Shown: positions 28,835 to 37,439 of the stretch, in pieces
Layout: the number at the start of each line of letters is the position of its first letter
Numbering within the stretch: the stretch's first letter is position 1
Source of the DNA: Tatumella ptyseos ATCC 33301
GTDB taxonomy: Bacteria; Pseudomonadota; Gammaproteobacteria; Enterobacterales; Enterobacteriaceae
NCBI RefSeq assembly: GCF_000735525.1
Contig: NZ_JMPR01000047.1
Coordinates: 32,966 to 96,965, forward strand
Direction: 5' to 3'
DNA: 64,000 nt
Program-made: the position numbers and the translations under genes
Notes under the pieces: model-generated
What the model was told of the DNA's origin: nothing
The model's input: only the letters and a program-made list of their open reading frames with translations
Databases searched by the model: none

Positions 28835-30523
28835 TTAATTCACCGCCAGATGACCGGTTTCATCACTGATGATCCCTTTAATCAGTTTGATCAGGGCATC
28901 ACTCTGGGTCGCGGTTTTTGCCCGGCCACTGCCGGTACAATAATCCGACCAGTATTTCACCCGACTGGCCGCATTCGTGGTAGAGACATAGTAAAATTCA
29001 ACTTTACTGGTATTCGTCTGCGGACGGGCAAGCAGACCTTCTTCAATTTTACGGCACAGATCATAGGTTTTCAGATACTTGTCGGTCACTTTATGCGGAT
29101 GGGTATTGTCATTACCGTCCGAGATCATAATAAAGACCTTACGCCGGTTTTGCCCTTCCATCATCACCGGCACCGAGCGTACGAGGGCTGATGACAAATG
29201 TGTCCAGCCATAAGGCTCCATGGACTGAAACTCATGCAACTGATCCGCATCTCCGGTCAGAGGAATAAGCCAGGCTTTCGGTGAACGATTTACCAGATTA
29301 TTCGTGCTTTTATTCCACCACCCTGCCTGGCGGCACATCTCGTTATATCCCCAGGCATAGGTCCCGTCCAGCGGGGTCAGTGGCATGGGCAGGGTAATGA
29401 TGGCTTCATCGGAGAACATTTTATTCAGCGTCGCCGGATAATCGATGGCGTCATCATGCTCTATGGTAAACGTTGTCACTTGCCTGGACTGTATCTTCGC
29501 AGCCCGGAGAAATTCGCGCTGAATAATCGCCTGAGATTTGGCTGAAAAAATATCATCATCCGGGTCACGCGGATCAGAGCAACTGTACTGATACCTTCCC
29601 GCTTTCTGACCGTAAGTACTGTTCGTCCGGCACCAGGAAGCCTTCATATTGGCCTCACTGATTGCCGGGGGAGAGGCCGCCACATACCTGTGGTAATAAT
29701 TGTAACGAGCCTCATCCATCAGATAGGTTTGCCTGTTCAGGGCCTGATAGGCAGAAGTCGTTGCCGTGCGTTTATCGGCCCAGAAGGCATAATCAATATT
29801 CCAGTCGTCTTTGGGTACAAAAAGCACACTGCACCCGAGCATAGCGCCCCCCCGCTGGTTTTTACCGGGTAATTTCACCACCACACCGGTGCTGAACGGC
29901 ACGATAGCAATACGGGATTCCGGGCTGGCGCCGACCACATAATCAGTGATTTCAGCAAAGACACTTTTCAGCATCTTCATCCGCGAGCCAATCTGGGAAG
30001 TCGAGAAATCAACGATAAAGACATAGTCTGCCGGTTTTGAAATGTATTTTTTGACATGCCCCTCACTGGCATTGAGCGTGTAATTATGGCTATTGCCGGT
30101 CAGCGTCCGGTGGCGGAACAGGTAAGGCAGGTCCAGGGAAATCGCCACATTGTAATAGGTATAGCGAATATCGGAGGAAGACTGATTTTGATCCTGAACA
30201 ACGGTGAAATCTACCTGCGGTGTGCCTTGCATCGCCGGGAAGTAATATTTCATCCATGCGGCGACCATCGCTTTTCCGGCCGCGATTTCTTCTTTCCCCG
30301 CGGCCGTCTGAGTGTCATTCGCGAGGGAGGATGCCGATACCGCCAGCGATGCTTCAGACGCCGCATCGGCCATTCTGGCTTTACTGGCCAGCCCCGCCGC
30401 ACTGTTAATGCCCAAAGCCATTAACACAATCAGTATCGGTAACAGGATGGCAAAAGGGACTATCAGTACCCCCCGTTCACTGGCCAGACGGGAGGTCAAC
30501 GCTCTCAGTTTTTCTATAAACAT
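28835..30523 (-). CDS. tadG: Tad pilus-associated protein TadG (VWA domain)
   Basis: About 562 residues. The N-terminus has a basic stretch then one hydrophobic segment (ERGVLIVPFAILLPILIVLMAL), as in TadE-like pseudopilins. The rest is a von Willebrand A-type domain with a complete metal site: DFSTS near residue 173 and ISDGNDN near residue 475. Six or more cysteines in the middle could form disulfides outside the membrane. TadG is thought to act at the pilus base or surface. The ATG at 30523 overlaps the preceding gene by 10 bases; an upstream ATG at 30583 gives no conserved residues. Confidence 0.88.
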   Translation of the reverse strand: MFIEKLRALTSRLASERGVLIVPFAILLPILIVLMALGINSAAGLASKARMADAASEASLAVSASSLANDTQTAAGKEEIAAGKAMVAAWMKYYFPAMQGTPQVDFTVVQDQNQSSSDIRYTYYNVAISLDLPYLFRHRTLTGNSHNYTLNASEGHVKKYISKPADYVFIVDFSTSQIGSRMKMLKSVFAEITDYVVGASPESRIAIVPFSTGVVVKLPGKNQRGGAMLGCSVLFVPKDDWNIDYAFWADKRTATTSAYQALNRQTYLMDEARYNYYHRYVAASPPAISEANMKASWCRTNSTYGQKAGRYQYSCSDPRDPDDDIFSAKSQAIIQREFLRAAKIQSRQVTTFTIEHDDAIDYPATLNKMFSDEAIITLPMPLTPLDGTYAWGYNEMCRQAGWWNKSTNNLVNRSPKAWLIPLTGDADQLHEFQSMEPYGWTHLSSALVRSVPVMMEGQNRRKVFIMISDGNDNTHPHKVTDKYLKTYDLCRKIEEGLLARPQTNTSKVEFYYVSTTNAASRVKYWSDYCTGSGRAKTATQSDALIKLIKGIISDETGHLAVN

Positions 30524-30915
30524 TTCCGTATGTCTTCCGCAGTAGTCAGATGATAGAAATGACGGGATTTCCCCTGAAGGCAAAACAAGGCGGGTAATGA
30601 AAGAGGCCGGTATTTTGCGACCCAGATACCGGAAGTATCTCTCAGGTATCTGGCGGCACCGGACAACGCCGGCCCGCCGGGAGAGATATCGATCAGCGTG
30701 ACATCCAGTTGACGTGACAGCGTACGGCTGAAATAGAGTTGCCGGTTAATTTCCCGGGCCAACTGGTTCTCTTTCCCCTGCTGCGTGTTGAGGAAAATAA
30801 TGGCCTGTTTTTTCTGTCCGCCGCTGCTCTGAGCGGCGTCACTGCCGGACGGGAAGACACACGCCAGCAGTAACAGCGTACCGGGTATCACCGGCAATCG
30901 CGTAATAAATTTCAT
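30514..30915 (-). CDS. Small secreted protein of the Tad locus, function unknown
   Basis: 133 residues with a signal peptide (MKFITRLPVIPGTLLLLACVF, cleavage probably after SDAA near residue 28). The mature part begins with a glycine- and glutamine-rich patch, then IIFLNTQQGKENQLAREINRQLYFS, and VTLIDISPGG, then YLRDTSGIWVAKYRPLSLPALFCLQG, a shape somewhat like a thioredoxin or TrbC/TraW-type fold but without a CXXC pair. Only two cysteines remain in the mature part, one near the end. I do not recognise it. It lies between tadF and tadG, overlaps the tadG start, and so is translated as part of the pilus operon. Confidence 0.7.
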   Translation of the reverse strand: MKFITRLPVIPGTLLLLACVFPSGSDAAQSSGGQKKQAIIFLNTQQGKENQLAREINRQLYFSRTLSRQLDVTLIDISPGGPALSGAARYLRDTSGIWVAKYRPLSLPALFCLQGKSRHFYHLTTAEDIRKCL

Positions 30916-30927
30916 GTCGCTCCCTGC

Positions 30928-31506
30928 TTATCGTGCCAGCACGATATTACTGACCGTGATGGTCTCGGGTAAGGCTCCGCTACTACGTAACAATGCAGAC
31001 AGGCTGCCCCGTGGTGCCGGAACACTGAGAGAGACCTGATAGAGTGGTACCCAGCGTCCGCGAATGCTTAGCGGAGAGAGCTGCAGATTTTCCGTCAGTG
31101 CCGGTGCATTGACCTCACATTTAGATTTACCTGCGCTGGTTTTCTGGTATTTATCGACCTGACGGGTCGTGGTCTCTTTGAAGCTGACGCTTTCTAACCG
31201 TACACACAGAGAGGACACCGTACTGTCCTGTGCCAGGAATTTTGCCAATGACGCCAGTTCCGTGACCTCATTGCTGCCGGGCGTTTCCTGCCCGTTGTAT
31301 AACGTGCTGCGCTCACGGATAACAGCCGCCAGCGAGTAATTAATCCGTTCTGCTTTACTGCGGGCCATCAGCCAGAATCCGTAATCCATGGCGGCCACGG
31401 TGAGTACCGACAGAAAGACAAAAATAAATGCCGCCTCCACGACCACTGACCCCTGCGGGTTACGGAGAAATGCCCCTATGCGCTGTCTGTAATCCATATC
31501 ATTCAT
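30928..31506 (-). CDS. tadF: Tad pilus minor pseudopilin TadF
   Basis: About 192 residues. An N-terminal basic segment and QGSVVVEAAFIFVFLSVLTVAAMDYGFWL is the TadE/TadF prepilin-like hydrophobic domain with the conserved Glu. The C-terminal part is probably periplasmic, with two cysteines. TadE and TadF are processed by the TadV peptidase and needed for pilus assembly. The ATG at 31506 overlaps the tadE stop as ATGA. Two other in-frame ATG codons (31530 and 31497) are possible. Confidence 0.82.
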   Translation of the reverse strand: MNDMDYRQRIGAFLRNPQGSVVVEAAFIFVFLSVLTVAAMDYGFWLMARSKAERINYSLAAVIRERSTLYNGQETPGSNEVTELASLAKFLAQDSTVSSLCVRLESVSFKETTTRQVDKYQKTSAGKSKCEVNAPALTENLQLSPLSIRGRWVPLYQVSLSVPAPRGSLSALLRSSGALPETITVSNIVLAR

Positions 31507-32014
31507 TCCCTGATTCATATTCCTGGACATACAACAATTGCCGGGAGAGGTAATTATCCAGTGAATTAAACAGATTATTAACAGCGCTATTTCCGGCGAA
31601 AGTAAATAATAGCGGACGATAACGATAACGGACCGAATAAAGGGCCAGCGGAAAATTTCGTCCGTCCGTACTGTTACAGTTACCGTTCACCGCCGCGCTG
31701 ACAGAATTGCAATAACGCACCGTCAGGGTGAAATTACTGGCATCAATAAACATATCCCAGAAACTGCTTTGCTGGCGGATATTGCTGGCAAAAACCTCTG
31801 TGTAATTACTGTCACTGCTTTCTGTGCGGGACGTTATCCTGGCAGCCTCTGATAAGGTGAGATCAATACTCGCGGAAACATAGACAAAACGGTTGACCTC
31901 AAAAAAGAGGAAGATAAAAAAGATAAAAATAATAAAGATAAAGGAGAACTCAATGGTGATCACTCCCTGCTCCGGTCTGACCCGCCGCCACAATGCCCTG
32001 ATGCTTTTTTTCAT
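31499..32014 (-). CDS. tadE: Tad pilus minor pseudopilin TadE
   Basis: About 171 residues. After a basic N-terminus, EQGVITIEFSFIFIIFIFFIFLFFEVNRFVY is the TadE-type membrane segment, with Gly before a hydrophobic run and the Glu typical of prepilin sites. The remaining part carries a cysteine pair (YCNSVSAAVNGNCNS). AAGGATG precedes the ATG at 32014. It ends with ATGA overlapping tadF and lies 36 bases after tadD. Confidence 0.85.
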   Translation of the reverse strand: MKKSIRALWRRVRPEQGVITIEFSFIFIIFIFFIFLFFEVNRFVYVSASIDLTLSEAARITSRTESSDSNYTEVFASNIRQQSSFWDMFIDASNFTLTVRYCNSVSAAVNGNCNSTDGRNFPLALYSVRYRYRPLLFTFAGNSAVNNLFNSLDNYLSRQLLYVQEYESGNE

Positions 32015-32050
32015 CGTCCATCCTTTGACTGCGTCTGACAATAAAGTGAA

Positions 32051-32797
32051 TCAAAAACTCTGGACCCGGAACAGATCCGCCACCAGCATGTCTGGGTTCT
32101 TCGCATAGTTGCCGCGTTTGATAATCTCTTTGGCGTAACGTAAATCCCCTGTTTTCGCCAGAGCAAAGGCCAGATTATGTTCCAGTTGCGGGTTATGGTA
32201 GCCCCGCAGATACACCGGCAGCAGCATCTGTACGGCCTCGTGGTAACGTTTCTGGACGATATAGACCATCGCGATATTGTTAACGACTGATTCTTCCTGA
32301 AAATAGGCGTTTCGCGCAGCATCAAAGCTCACCAGAGCACTTTTAAGGTCACCGTTTTCAGCCTGAATAACTCCCCGCAGGTTCAGCGCCTCCCCGCTGT
32401 GATTATCTTTATTCAGCGCCATGCCAACGAAATTCAGCGCTTCTTTATATTTTTTTAAGGAACTGAGATTTTTACTCTGCAGCAGAGAGACTTTTGTCGC
32501 TGTATTTTTGCCCATCAGTTTATTCAGATGGTACAGCGAGGATTTATAATCCCCGGATAAATAATAATATTCTGCCAGTTGATAGCGGACCTCCGGCGAG
32601 TCATTGGTTTTCAGCGCTTGTTGCTTCAGACTGATAAGCCCCGAGTAATTTCGGGCTTTCAGCAGCAATTGTTCGTCACTCGAGCCTTCAGGCAGTGAGA
32701 AACGCTGCCCCCCGATGGTGGCTGATGGTTCACTGCATCCACTGACAAAACTCACCGCAATGGCGAAAAATACTGTTGTTATCCTTAACTTACCCAT
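32051..32797 (-). CDS. tadD: Tad pilus lipoprotein TadD (TPR repeats)
   Basis: 248 residues. A signal peptide ends in SGCS (lipid-modified Cys near residue 21). Residues 65-200 hold about four tetratricopeptide-like helical pairs (VRYQLAEYYYLSGDYKSSLYHL, ALNLRGVIQAENGDLKSALVSF, VVNNIAMVYIVQKRYHEAVQML, LEHNLAFALAKTGDLRYAKEII). TadD is the lipoprotein pilotin-like partner that helps the RcpA secretin. It overlaps tadC by 8 bases. Confidence 0.87.
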   Translation of the reverse strand: MGKLRITTVFFAIAVSFVSGCSEPSATIGGQRFSLPEGSSDEQLLLKARNYSGLISLKQQALKTNDSPEVRYQLAEYYYLSGDYKSSLYHLNKLMGKNTATKVSLLQSKNLSSLKKYKEALNFVGMALNKDNHSGEALNLRGVIQAENGDLKSALVSFDAARNAYFQEESVVNNIAMVYIVQKRYHEAVQMLLPVYLRGYHNPQLEHNLAFALAKTGDLRYAKEIIKRGNYAKNPDMLVADLFRVQSF

Positions 32798-33638
32798 TGG
32801 ACATCACCCTCATTACACCCGGCGCAGCGACAATCACCACGACAGGAAACATAAAAAACAGGATCAGCGGCACACTCATTTTGGCCCCGAGCTGACCGAT
32901 TTTTTCTTCGGTCCCCAGCAGCTGAACTTCCCTGATCTCGCGCGCCAGTTCGATTAATTGCTCGTACATGGACGAACCGTAACGAATACTTTGCTGTAAC
33001 ATGGCACAAAACATCCGCGTTTCGGCGGAAGGTAATTCGCGGTAAAAATGGTCCAGAGCCACGCTCAGACCGCTGACCTCAGTACGCCTTACCAGCCTTG
33101 TCAGAAACGGGACAAAGTCAGGGTTAATCCCGTCCATTTTATCCGCCAGAAAACTGAAGGCCTGTTCGATGGTCATTCCGCACTGTACACTCACGGCCAG
33201 TAACTCGATCATCCACGGTAATTCTGCGCTAAGTGTTTTCAGCCGCCGTTTTACAAACATGGCGCGGGCCATACCGGGCAGAATAATGGTGGCAACCAGA
33301 CTAAAAACGCCAGCCATCAGCCAGGATTCACGACTCAGTTCACTGCCACTGGCCCGGAAAACCACGACGATGATGCCAAAGGCCAGCACAGCCAGCAGAA
33401 CTTTGCTCAGGATACTGCCATCCAGCCGGCGATAGAGATTGAGTAGCGGGTTATTCTGCTCAAGGACGGCTTCCGTATGATGATGCTCTTTAAGCTGCTG
33501 TATTTTCAGTCGGTGCGTCCCGGCATCCACCACCGTCATGGCTTTCTGCAGTTTATTCGAGCGATACTTCCGTTCACCGTAAACAGCGGCTACCAGAGCA
33601 ATACCAGTAACAGCAATAAGTAATAACGGGCTTATCAT
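32790..33638 (-). CDS. tadC: Tad pilus inner-membrane platform protein TadC
   Basis: 282 residues. It has a GspF/T2SSF-type domain (LPWMIELLAVSVQCGMTIEQAF, then AETRMFCAMLQQSIRYGSSMYEQL), membrane spans near residues 5-20, 80-130 and at the C-terminus (SVPLILFFMFPVVVIVAAPGVM). With TadB it forms the platform on which the TadA ATPase works. The start shares a base with the tadB stop. Confidence 0.9.
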   Translation of the reverse strand: MISPLLLIAVTGIALVAAVYGERKYRSNKLQKAMTVVDAGTHRLKIQQLKEHHHTEAVLEQNNPLLNLYRRLDGSILSKVLLAVLAFGIIVVVFRASGSELSRESWLMAGVFSLVATIILPGMARAMFVKRRLKTLSAELPWMIELLAVSVQCGMTIEQAFSFLADKMDGINPDFVPFLTRLVRRTEVSGLSVALDHFYRELPSAETRMFCAMLQQSIRYGSSMYEQLIELAREIREVQLLGTEEKIGQLGAKMSVPLILFFMFPVVVIVAAPGVMRVMSNG

Positions 33639-34570
33639 CAGAGCTTCCTCATCAGAAATTTAATGACCATCAGTCCGAACAGTTCACTGCCAATCAGGTA
33701 ATAGAGCAGTACTTTTCCCCGTTCATCGTGCAGCACAAACTCAAAATTTTCCGGACTGATAAATTTCAGCAGGATCAGAAAAATAAAGGGGATGGCCCCG
33801 GTGATCCGCGCGGACATCCGCATTTCTGAGGTCATGGACAGCATTTTCTTTTCCATAGCAATGCCGCTGCCAATTGAGCGCTGAAGTTTTGCCAGAACCT
33901 CTCTCAGACGGCCGCCACTGTTGATATTCAGCAGAATAGCGACAATGAAAAAATAATATTCCCGGTACGGATAGTGCTGCCAGGACTCCATAAATACCGT
34001 TTCCGCCGGTTCCCCAAGATTGAGCCGTCGTGAAAGTGTGCGAAACTCTCCTGCCAGAGCGTTATCGCGACTCTGGCTGTAATCGCTCATCGCCTGCAGA
34101 AATGTGCGCCCCGAGGAGATTGCCCCGTTAATGGTGGTCAGTGCTTCGCTAAAGTCAGCAGAAAACTGTTTCCTGCGCCGCTTTTTCAGCATGCCGTAGA
34201 ACACGACAAAACACCCCACTCCGGCAACACCCGCGACCCAACTGCCAGGGAAACCAATATAGAGTCCGTTCAGTGTGGTGATCCCTGCCGCGGCCCCGGC
34301 CGGAAATGCCAGATGCTTCATCAGCATCACCGGACTTCCCGCATAAAATACCCGGTAAATCCCGGCAAGCTTTGTCAGCATAATGTGCTGCAGTCGGGAC
34401 AGCAGGGACGCCTGCGTATTTTCGCTGTCTTTCTGGTTGATCAGGGATTGCAGTACCTGCCGTCTCTGTACCGAACGGGTTAACGCTTTTCGGGTTGACT
34501 GATTTCGCTGCAACACCAGCCATAACACCAGTACGGCGATAATCAGTGAGGCTAAAAACAGAACACTCAT
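33638..34570 (-). CDS. tadB: Tad pilus inner-membrane platform protein TadB
   Basis: 310 residues. One membrane span at the very N-terminus, two near residues 80-125, and a C-terminal pair. The T2SSF signature spans FSADFSEALTTINGAISSGRTFLQAM and NINSGGRLREVLAKLQRSI, with the small-residue-rich GRTF and SGGRL turns typical of TadB. It works with TadC as the inner-membrane platform. It lies 3 bases after tadA. Confidence 0.9.
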   Translation of the reverse strand: MSVLFLASLIIAVLVLWLVLQRNQSTRKALTRSVQRRQVLQSLINQKDSENTQASLLSRLQHIMLTKLAGIYRVFYAGSPVMLMKHLAFPAGAAAGITTLNGLYIGFPGSWVAGVAGVGCFVVFYGMLKKRRRKQFSADFSEALTTINGAISSGRTFLQAMSDYSQSRDNALAGEFRTLSRRLNLGEPAETVFMESWQHYPYREYYFFIVAILLNINSGGRLREVLAKLQRSIGSGIAMEKKMLSMTSEMRMSARITGAIPFIFLILLKFISPENFEFVLHDERGKVLLYYLIGSELFGLMVIKFLMRKL

Positions 34571-34573
34571 CGC

Positions 34574-35845
34574 TTACCCAAAAACTGTTTTCAGTAAAGT
34601 ATCCAGCCCGTGTTCCCGTGCCCGGATCACAACACTGGAGCGTCCGGACAGGCCCGGCGTGGTAAAATGGCCCATCACTTTTCCCTGAACGCTGTCATCC
34701 ACTTCAAAACTGAAAATGTCCTGCAGCACGATGGTGTCGCCTTCCAGCCCCATAATTTCGCTGATTTGAGTGATCTTTCTGGAACCGTCATGCAGACGGT
34801 TGGCCTGAATTATCAGGTTCACTGCGGAAGTAATATTGCGACGAATGGCTTCAATAGGCAGGCTAAGGTTGGCCATCATCACCATGTTTTCCAGACGGGC
34901 CACCGCATCACGCGGAGAGTTCGCATGCAGTGTTGTCATCGAACCGTCATGGCCGGTGTTCATCGCCTGCAGCATTTCAAAGGTTTCCCCCCCGCGACAC
35001 TCCCCGACGATGATCCGATCCGGACGCATACGCAGGGTATTAATCATCAGATCCCGCATAGAGATTTGGCCGCTGTTCTCCGCTCCCGCCATGCGTGTTT
35101 CCAGGCGGACAACATGCTGCTGCTGCAACCGTAGCTCCGCGGCATCTTCCAGGGTAATAATGCGTTCATCACTATTAATATGCTGCGACAGAGCATTGAG
35201 TAAGGTCGTTTTACCGGAGCCGGTCCCCCCGGAGATGACTATATTGCTCTGGCAACGCACCGCGATAGAGAGGAAGTTAGCCATCTGTTCATTCATTGCG
35301 CCCCAGCTCACCAGGTCCCTCAATGTGCGTGATACCTGGCTGAACTTACGTATGGAGATCGACGTCCCGTCCAGCGCAATGGGATTGATCACCACATTCA
35401 GCCTGCTGCCATCACTCATCCTGGCATCCACCAGCGGCTGGGATTCATCAACACGGCGGCCGACGCGACTGACCAGGCGCTTGGCAATCTCGGTCAGCTG
35501 CTGGTTATCAACAAACTTTTTACCGGTAAAGACCAGCTTCCCGCCCCGCTCCACAAAAATCTTATCCGGCCCGTTAACCAGAATGTCGCTCACCGATTCG
35601 TCTTCCATCAACTCGCGCAGGGGTCCGACCCCGAGAATTTCATCGGCCACGGCGGAGGCCAGCTCACGCGTCTCTTCCGCCGGCAGATACTGGTTCAGCT
35701 CAACACTCATCCGATGGACTGCCTGAGAGATCTCACGGATCAGTGCCGTACGATCGTCCATCAGCTTATCTATCTGATCCAGATCCAGCCGGGGCAGCAC
35801 ACTGCTTCGCAGACGGCGGGCCAGCGCTTCATATTTAGGGTTCAT
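34574..35845 (-). CDS. tadA: Tad pilus assembly ATPase TadA (CpaF)
   Basis: 423 residues. A type II/IV secretion ATPase that powers Flp pilus extension and probably retraction. The Walker A site is ISGGTGSGKTTLLNAL (near residues 207-222), then the Asp box EDAAELRLQQQHVVRLE, Walker B-type RPDRIIVGECRGGE, and the His box TGHDGSMTTLHANSPRDA. The N-terminal helical region EILGVGPLRELMEDESVSDILVN is the CpaF signature. It follows tadZ by 2 bases and precedes tadB by 3. Confidence 0.95.
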   Translation of the reverse strand: MNPKYEALARRLRSSVLPRLDLDQIDKLMDDRTALIREISQAVHRMSVELNQYLPAEETRELASAVADEILGVGPLRELMEDESVSDILVNGPDKIFVERGGKLVFTGKKFVDNQQLTEIAKRLVSRVGRRVDESQPLVDARMSDGSRLNVVINPIALDGTSISIRKFSQVSRTLRDLVSWGAMNEQMANFLSIAVRCQSNIVISGGTGSGKTTLLNALSQHINSDERIITLEDAAELRLQQQHVVRLETRMAGAENSGQISMRDLMINTLRMRPDRIIVGECRGGETFEMLQAMNTGHDGSMTTLHANSPRDAVARLENMVMMANLSLPIEAIRRNITSAVNLIIQANRLHDGSRKITQISEIMGLEGDTIVLQDIFSFEVDDSVQGKVMGHFTTPGLSGRSSVVIRAREHGLDTLLKTVFG

Positions 35846-35847
35846 GA

Positions 35848-36972
35848 TTAATCAGACTTCCTTGTCAGACGCTGTTTCAGCACGGATAACAGAGAGGGTT
35901 GAGTGATTTCTTTTTTCTTGCCCAGTAACAGATAGGTCATGCTTTCCAGTATCGGACGGAATTTGCCATTAACCTCCAGACTCAAAGAGGGATCACCGGC
36001 TTTCAGCATATAAGGGATAATAATGTCGGCTTGCTGACCGACAAGATCCCCCATTTCCCGGGCAATCACTTCGCCGTTAATCTTCGGATGATGCTGATTA
36101 AAACAGAGGTAAAGACGTTTAATACCGTTATTACTGTTCTGCAGGTGCGCATTCGCTTCGATAATCTTTTTGGCGATGCGGATAGAGGACAGATCCCGGT
36201 CGCAGATCAGCAGGACGCTGTCAGAATGAGTCAGTATATTTTCGATATTTTCATCAGAGGCGTTATACGCACTGAAATCAAAAACCACACACTGATGCCG
36301 GTCGTATAACGGATTATTAAAAAACCAGGCATGATTCGGTTCTTCGTACATGGCGAAGAAATTATTCTGCAGCAGCGTCACCTCATTACTGATGGCTACC
36401 CGGGAGATCAAATCCAGATTGCGGCTGCCACCGCAGCCCTGTACCAGTAAGGTCGGTGATTGCCTGATCCGCGCGATATTCTCTGCAATATGATAGCTCA
36501 GCCGCGAGGTACCAATCCCCCCTTTACAGCCGAGGATGGAGAAACGAATAGCGCTGTTTTGATCGCGAAATGGCTGTTTACCGGAGGCCAGTAATGCACC
36601 TATCGCATTAAGCTGAGACGGATAATGGCAATAACTGATCCCATGCTGCATAAAGCTGTCGGCCCGGGTCAGGGAGTCCTGTTTACCAATAGCAATCTGA
36701 ATCGCACTACGGGAAATATGCAGTTCCAGCAAACCGGCGATCACTTCGACATCATCCTGTTCACTGACTTCAAAAATCACCACATCCACGTTGCCGGATT
36801 CTGTATATTTCTCAAGTTGTGAAACCGTCCCGGTGAACTGTCGTACCTCTCCGGTATTACGGATAGCCAATTGCTCGCAGACGCTATCCATCACCTCCGC
36901 ATGGTCGGCTATCACCAGTACCCGATCAGCAGACTGAGCTGCCTGCTTTTCTGTATCCGAAAATAACAACAT
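35848..36972 (-). CDS. tadZ: Tad pilus localisation protein TadZ (CpaE, ParA-like)
   Basis: 374 residues. The N-terminal 110 residues resemble a response-regulator receiver fold without clear phosphorylation residues. The C-terminal domain is a ParA/MinD-type ATPase: the P-loop place reads LGCKGGIGTSRLSYHIAENI, a deviant Walker A in which the usual GKTT is GTSR. TadZ places the pilus machine at a cell pole. A changed Walker A is common in CpaE-like proteins. It lies 16 bases after rcpB. Confidence 0.88.
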   Translation of the reverse strand: MLLFSDTEKQAAQSADRVLVIADHAEVMDSVCEQLAIRNTGEVRQFTGTVSQLEKYTESGNVDVVIFEVSEQDDVEVIAGLLELHISRSAIQIAIGKQDSLTRADSFMQHGISYCHYPSQLNAIGALLASGKQPFRDQNSAIRFSILGCKGGIGTSRLSYHIAENIARIRQSPTLLVQGCGGSRNLDLISRVAISNEVTLLQNNFFAMYEEPNHAWFFNNPLYDRHQCVVFDFSAYNASDENIENILTHSDSVLLICDRDLSSIRIAKKIIEANAHLQNSNNGIKRLYLCFNQHHPKINGEVIAREMGDLVGQQADIIIPYMLKAGDPSLSLEVNGKFRPILESMTYLLLGKKKEITQPSLLSVLKQRLTRKSD

Positions 36973-36988
36973 CAGACCTCCCTGTCGC

Positions 36989-37429
36989 TCAGTGACTACC
37001 TGCTGAATTTATTTCAGAGATACGGCGATTATTTTCAACCGCACAGCCCATGCGGGAGTCACTGTCGAAACGAAAATTACTTTCCTGCAACTGACACAGC
37101 GTATCACGCTCCCCCGGGCGGAGAAGTACGGTCACTATCCCCGGAGTGGTTCTGTTTTCACGGGCAGGTATTTTCTCTGACCGTATACTGTTTTCCGGCA
37201 CGCCGGCCGTGATAAGACGTTGTTTCAGCTGGCCGACAATATCGTCGGCATCGTTCAGATACCATTGCAGAGAAATCGTACCCGACACGTAACGATGAAA
37301 TGAGACGACTTCTGAGACCAGTATTTCCTGGTCAATATCACTGCGGCCCTGTAACGTAAAGCGATATCCCTCGCTCGCCATTACCCCGCAACTCCATAAC
37401 GCGATTAACAGCAGGATCCCTTGCCGCAT
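36989..37429 (-). CDS. rcpB: Tad pilus periplasmic protein RcpB-like
   Basis: About 146 residues with a signal peptide (MRQGILLLIALWSCGVMAS). The mature part contains QWYLNDADDIVGQLKQRLITAGVP and REN..GIVTVLLRPGE, and two cysteines near the end (DTLCQLQ, MGCAVEN). Position directly between the secretin gene and tadZ is that of rcpB, an outer-membrane-associated gating partner of the RcpA secretin. Sequence similarity is weak. The ATG at 37429 lies behind GAGG; a longer frame to 37498 would overlap rcpA. Confidence 0.65.
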   Translation of the reverse strand: MRQGILLLIALWSCGVMASEGYRFTLQGRSDIDQEILVSEVVSFHRYVSGTISLQWYLNDADDIVGQLKQRLITAGVPENSIRSEKIPARENRTTPGIVTVLLRPGERDTLCQLQESNFRFDSDSRMGCAVENNRRISEINSAGSH

Positions 37430-37439
37430 AACTGCCTCA

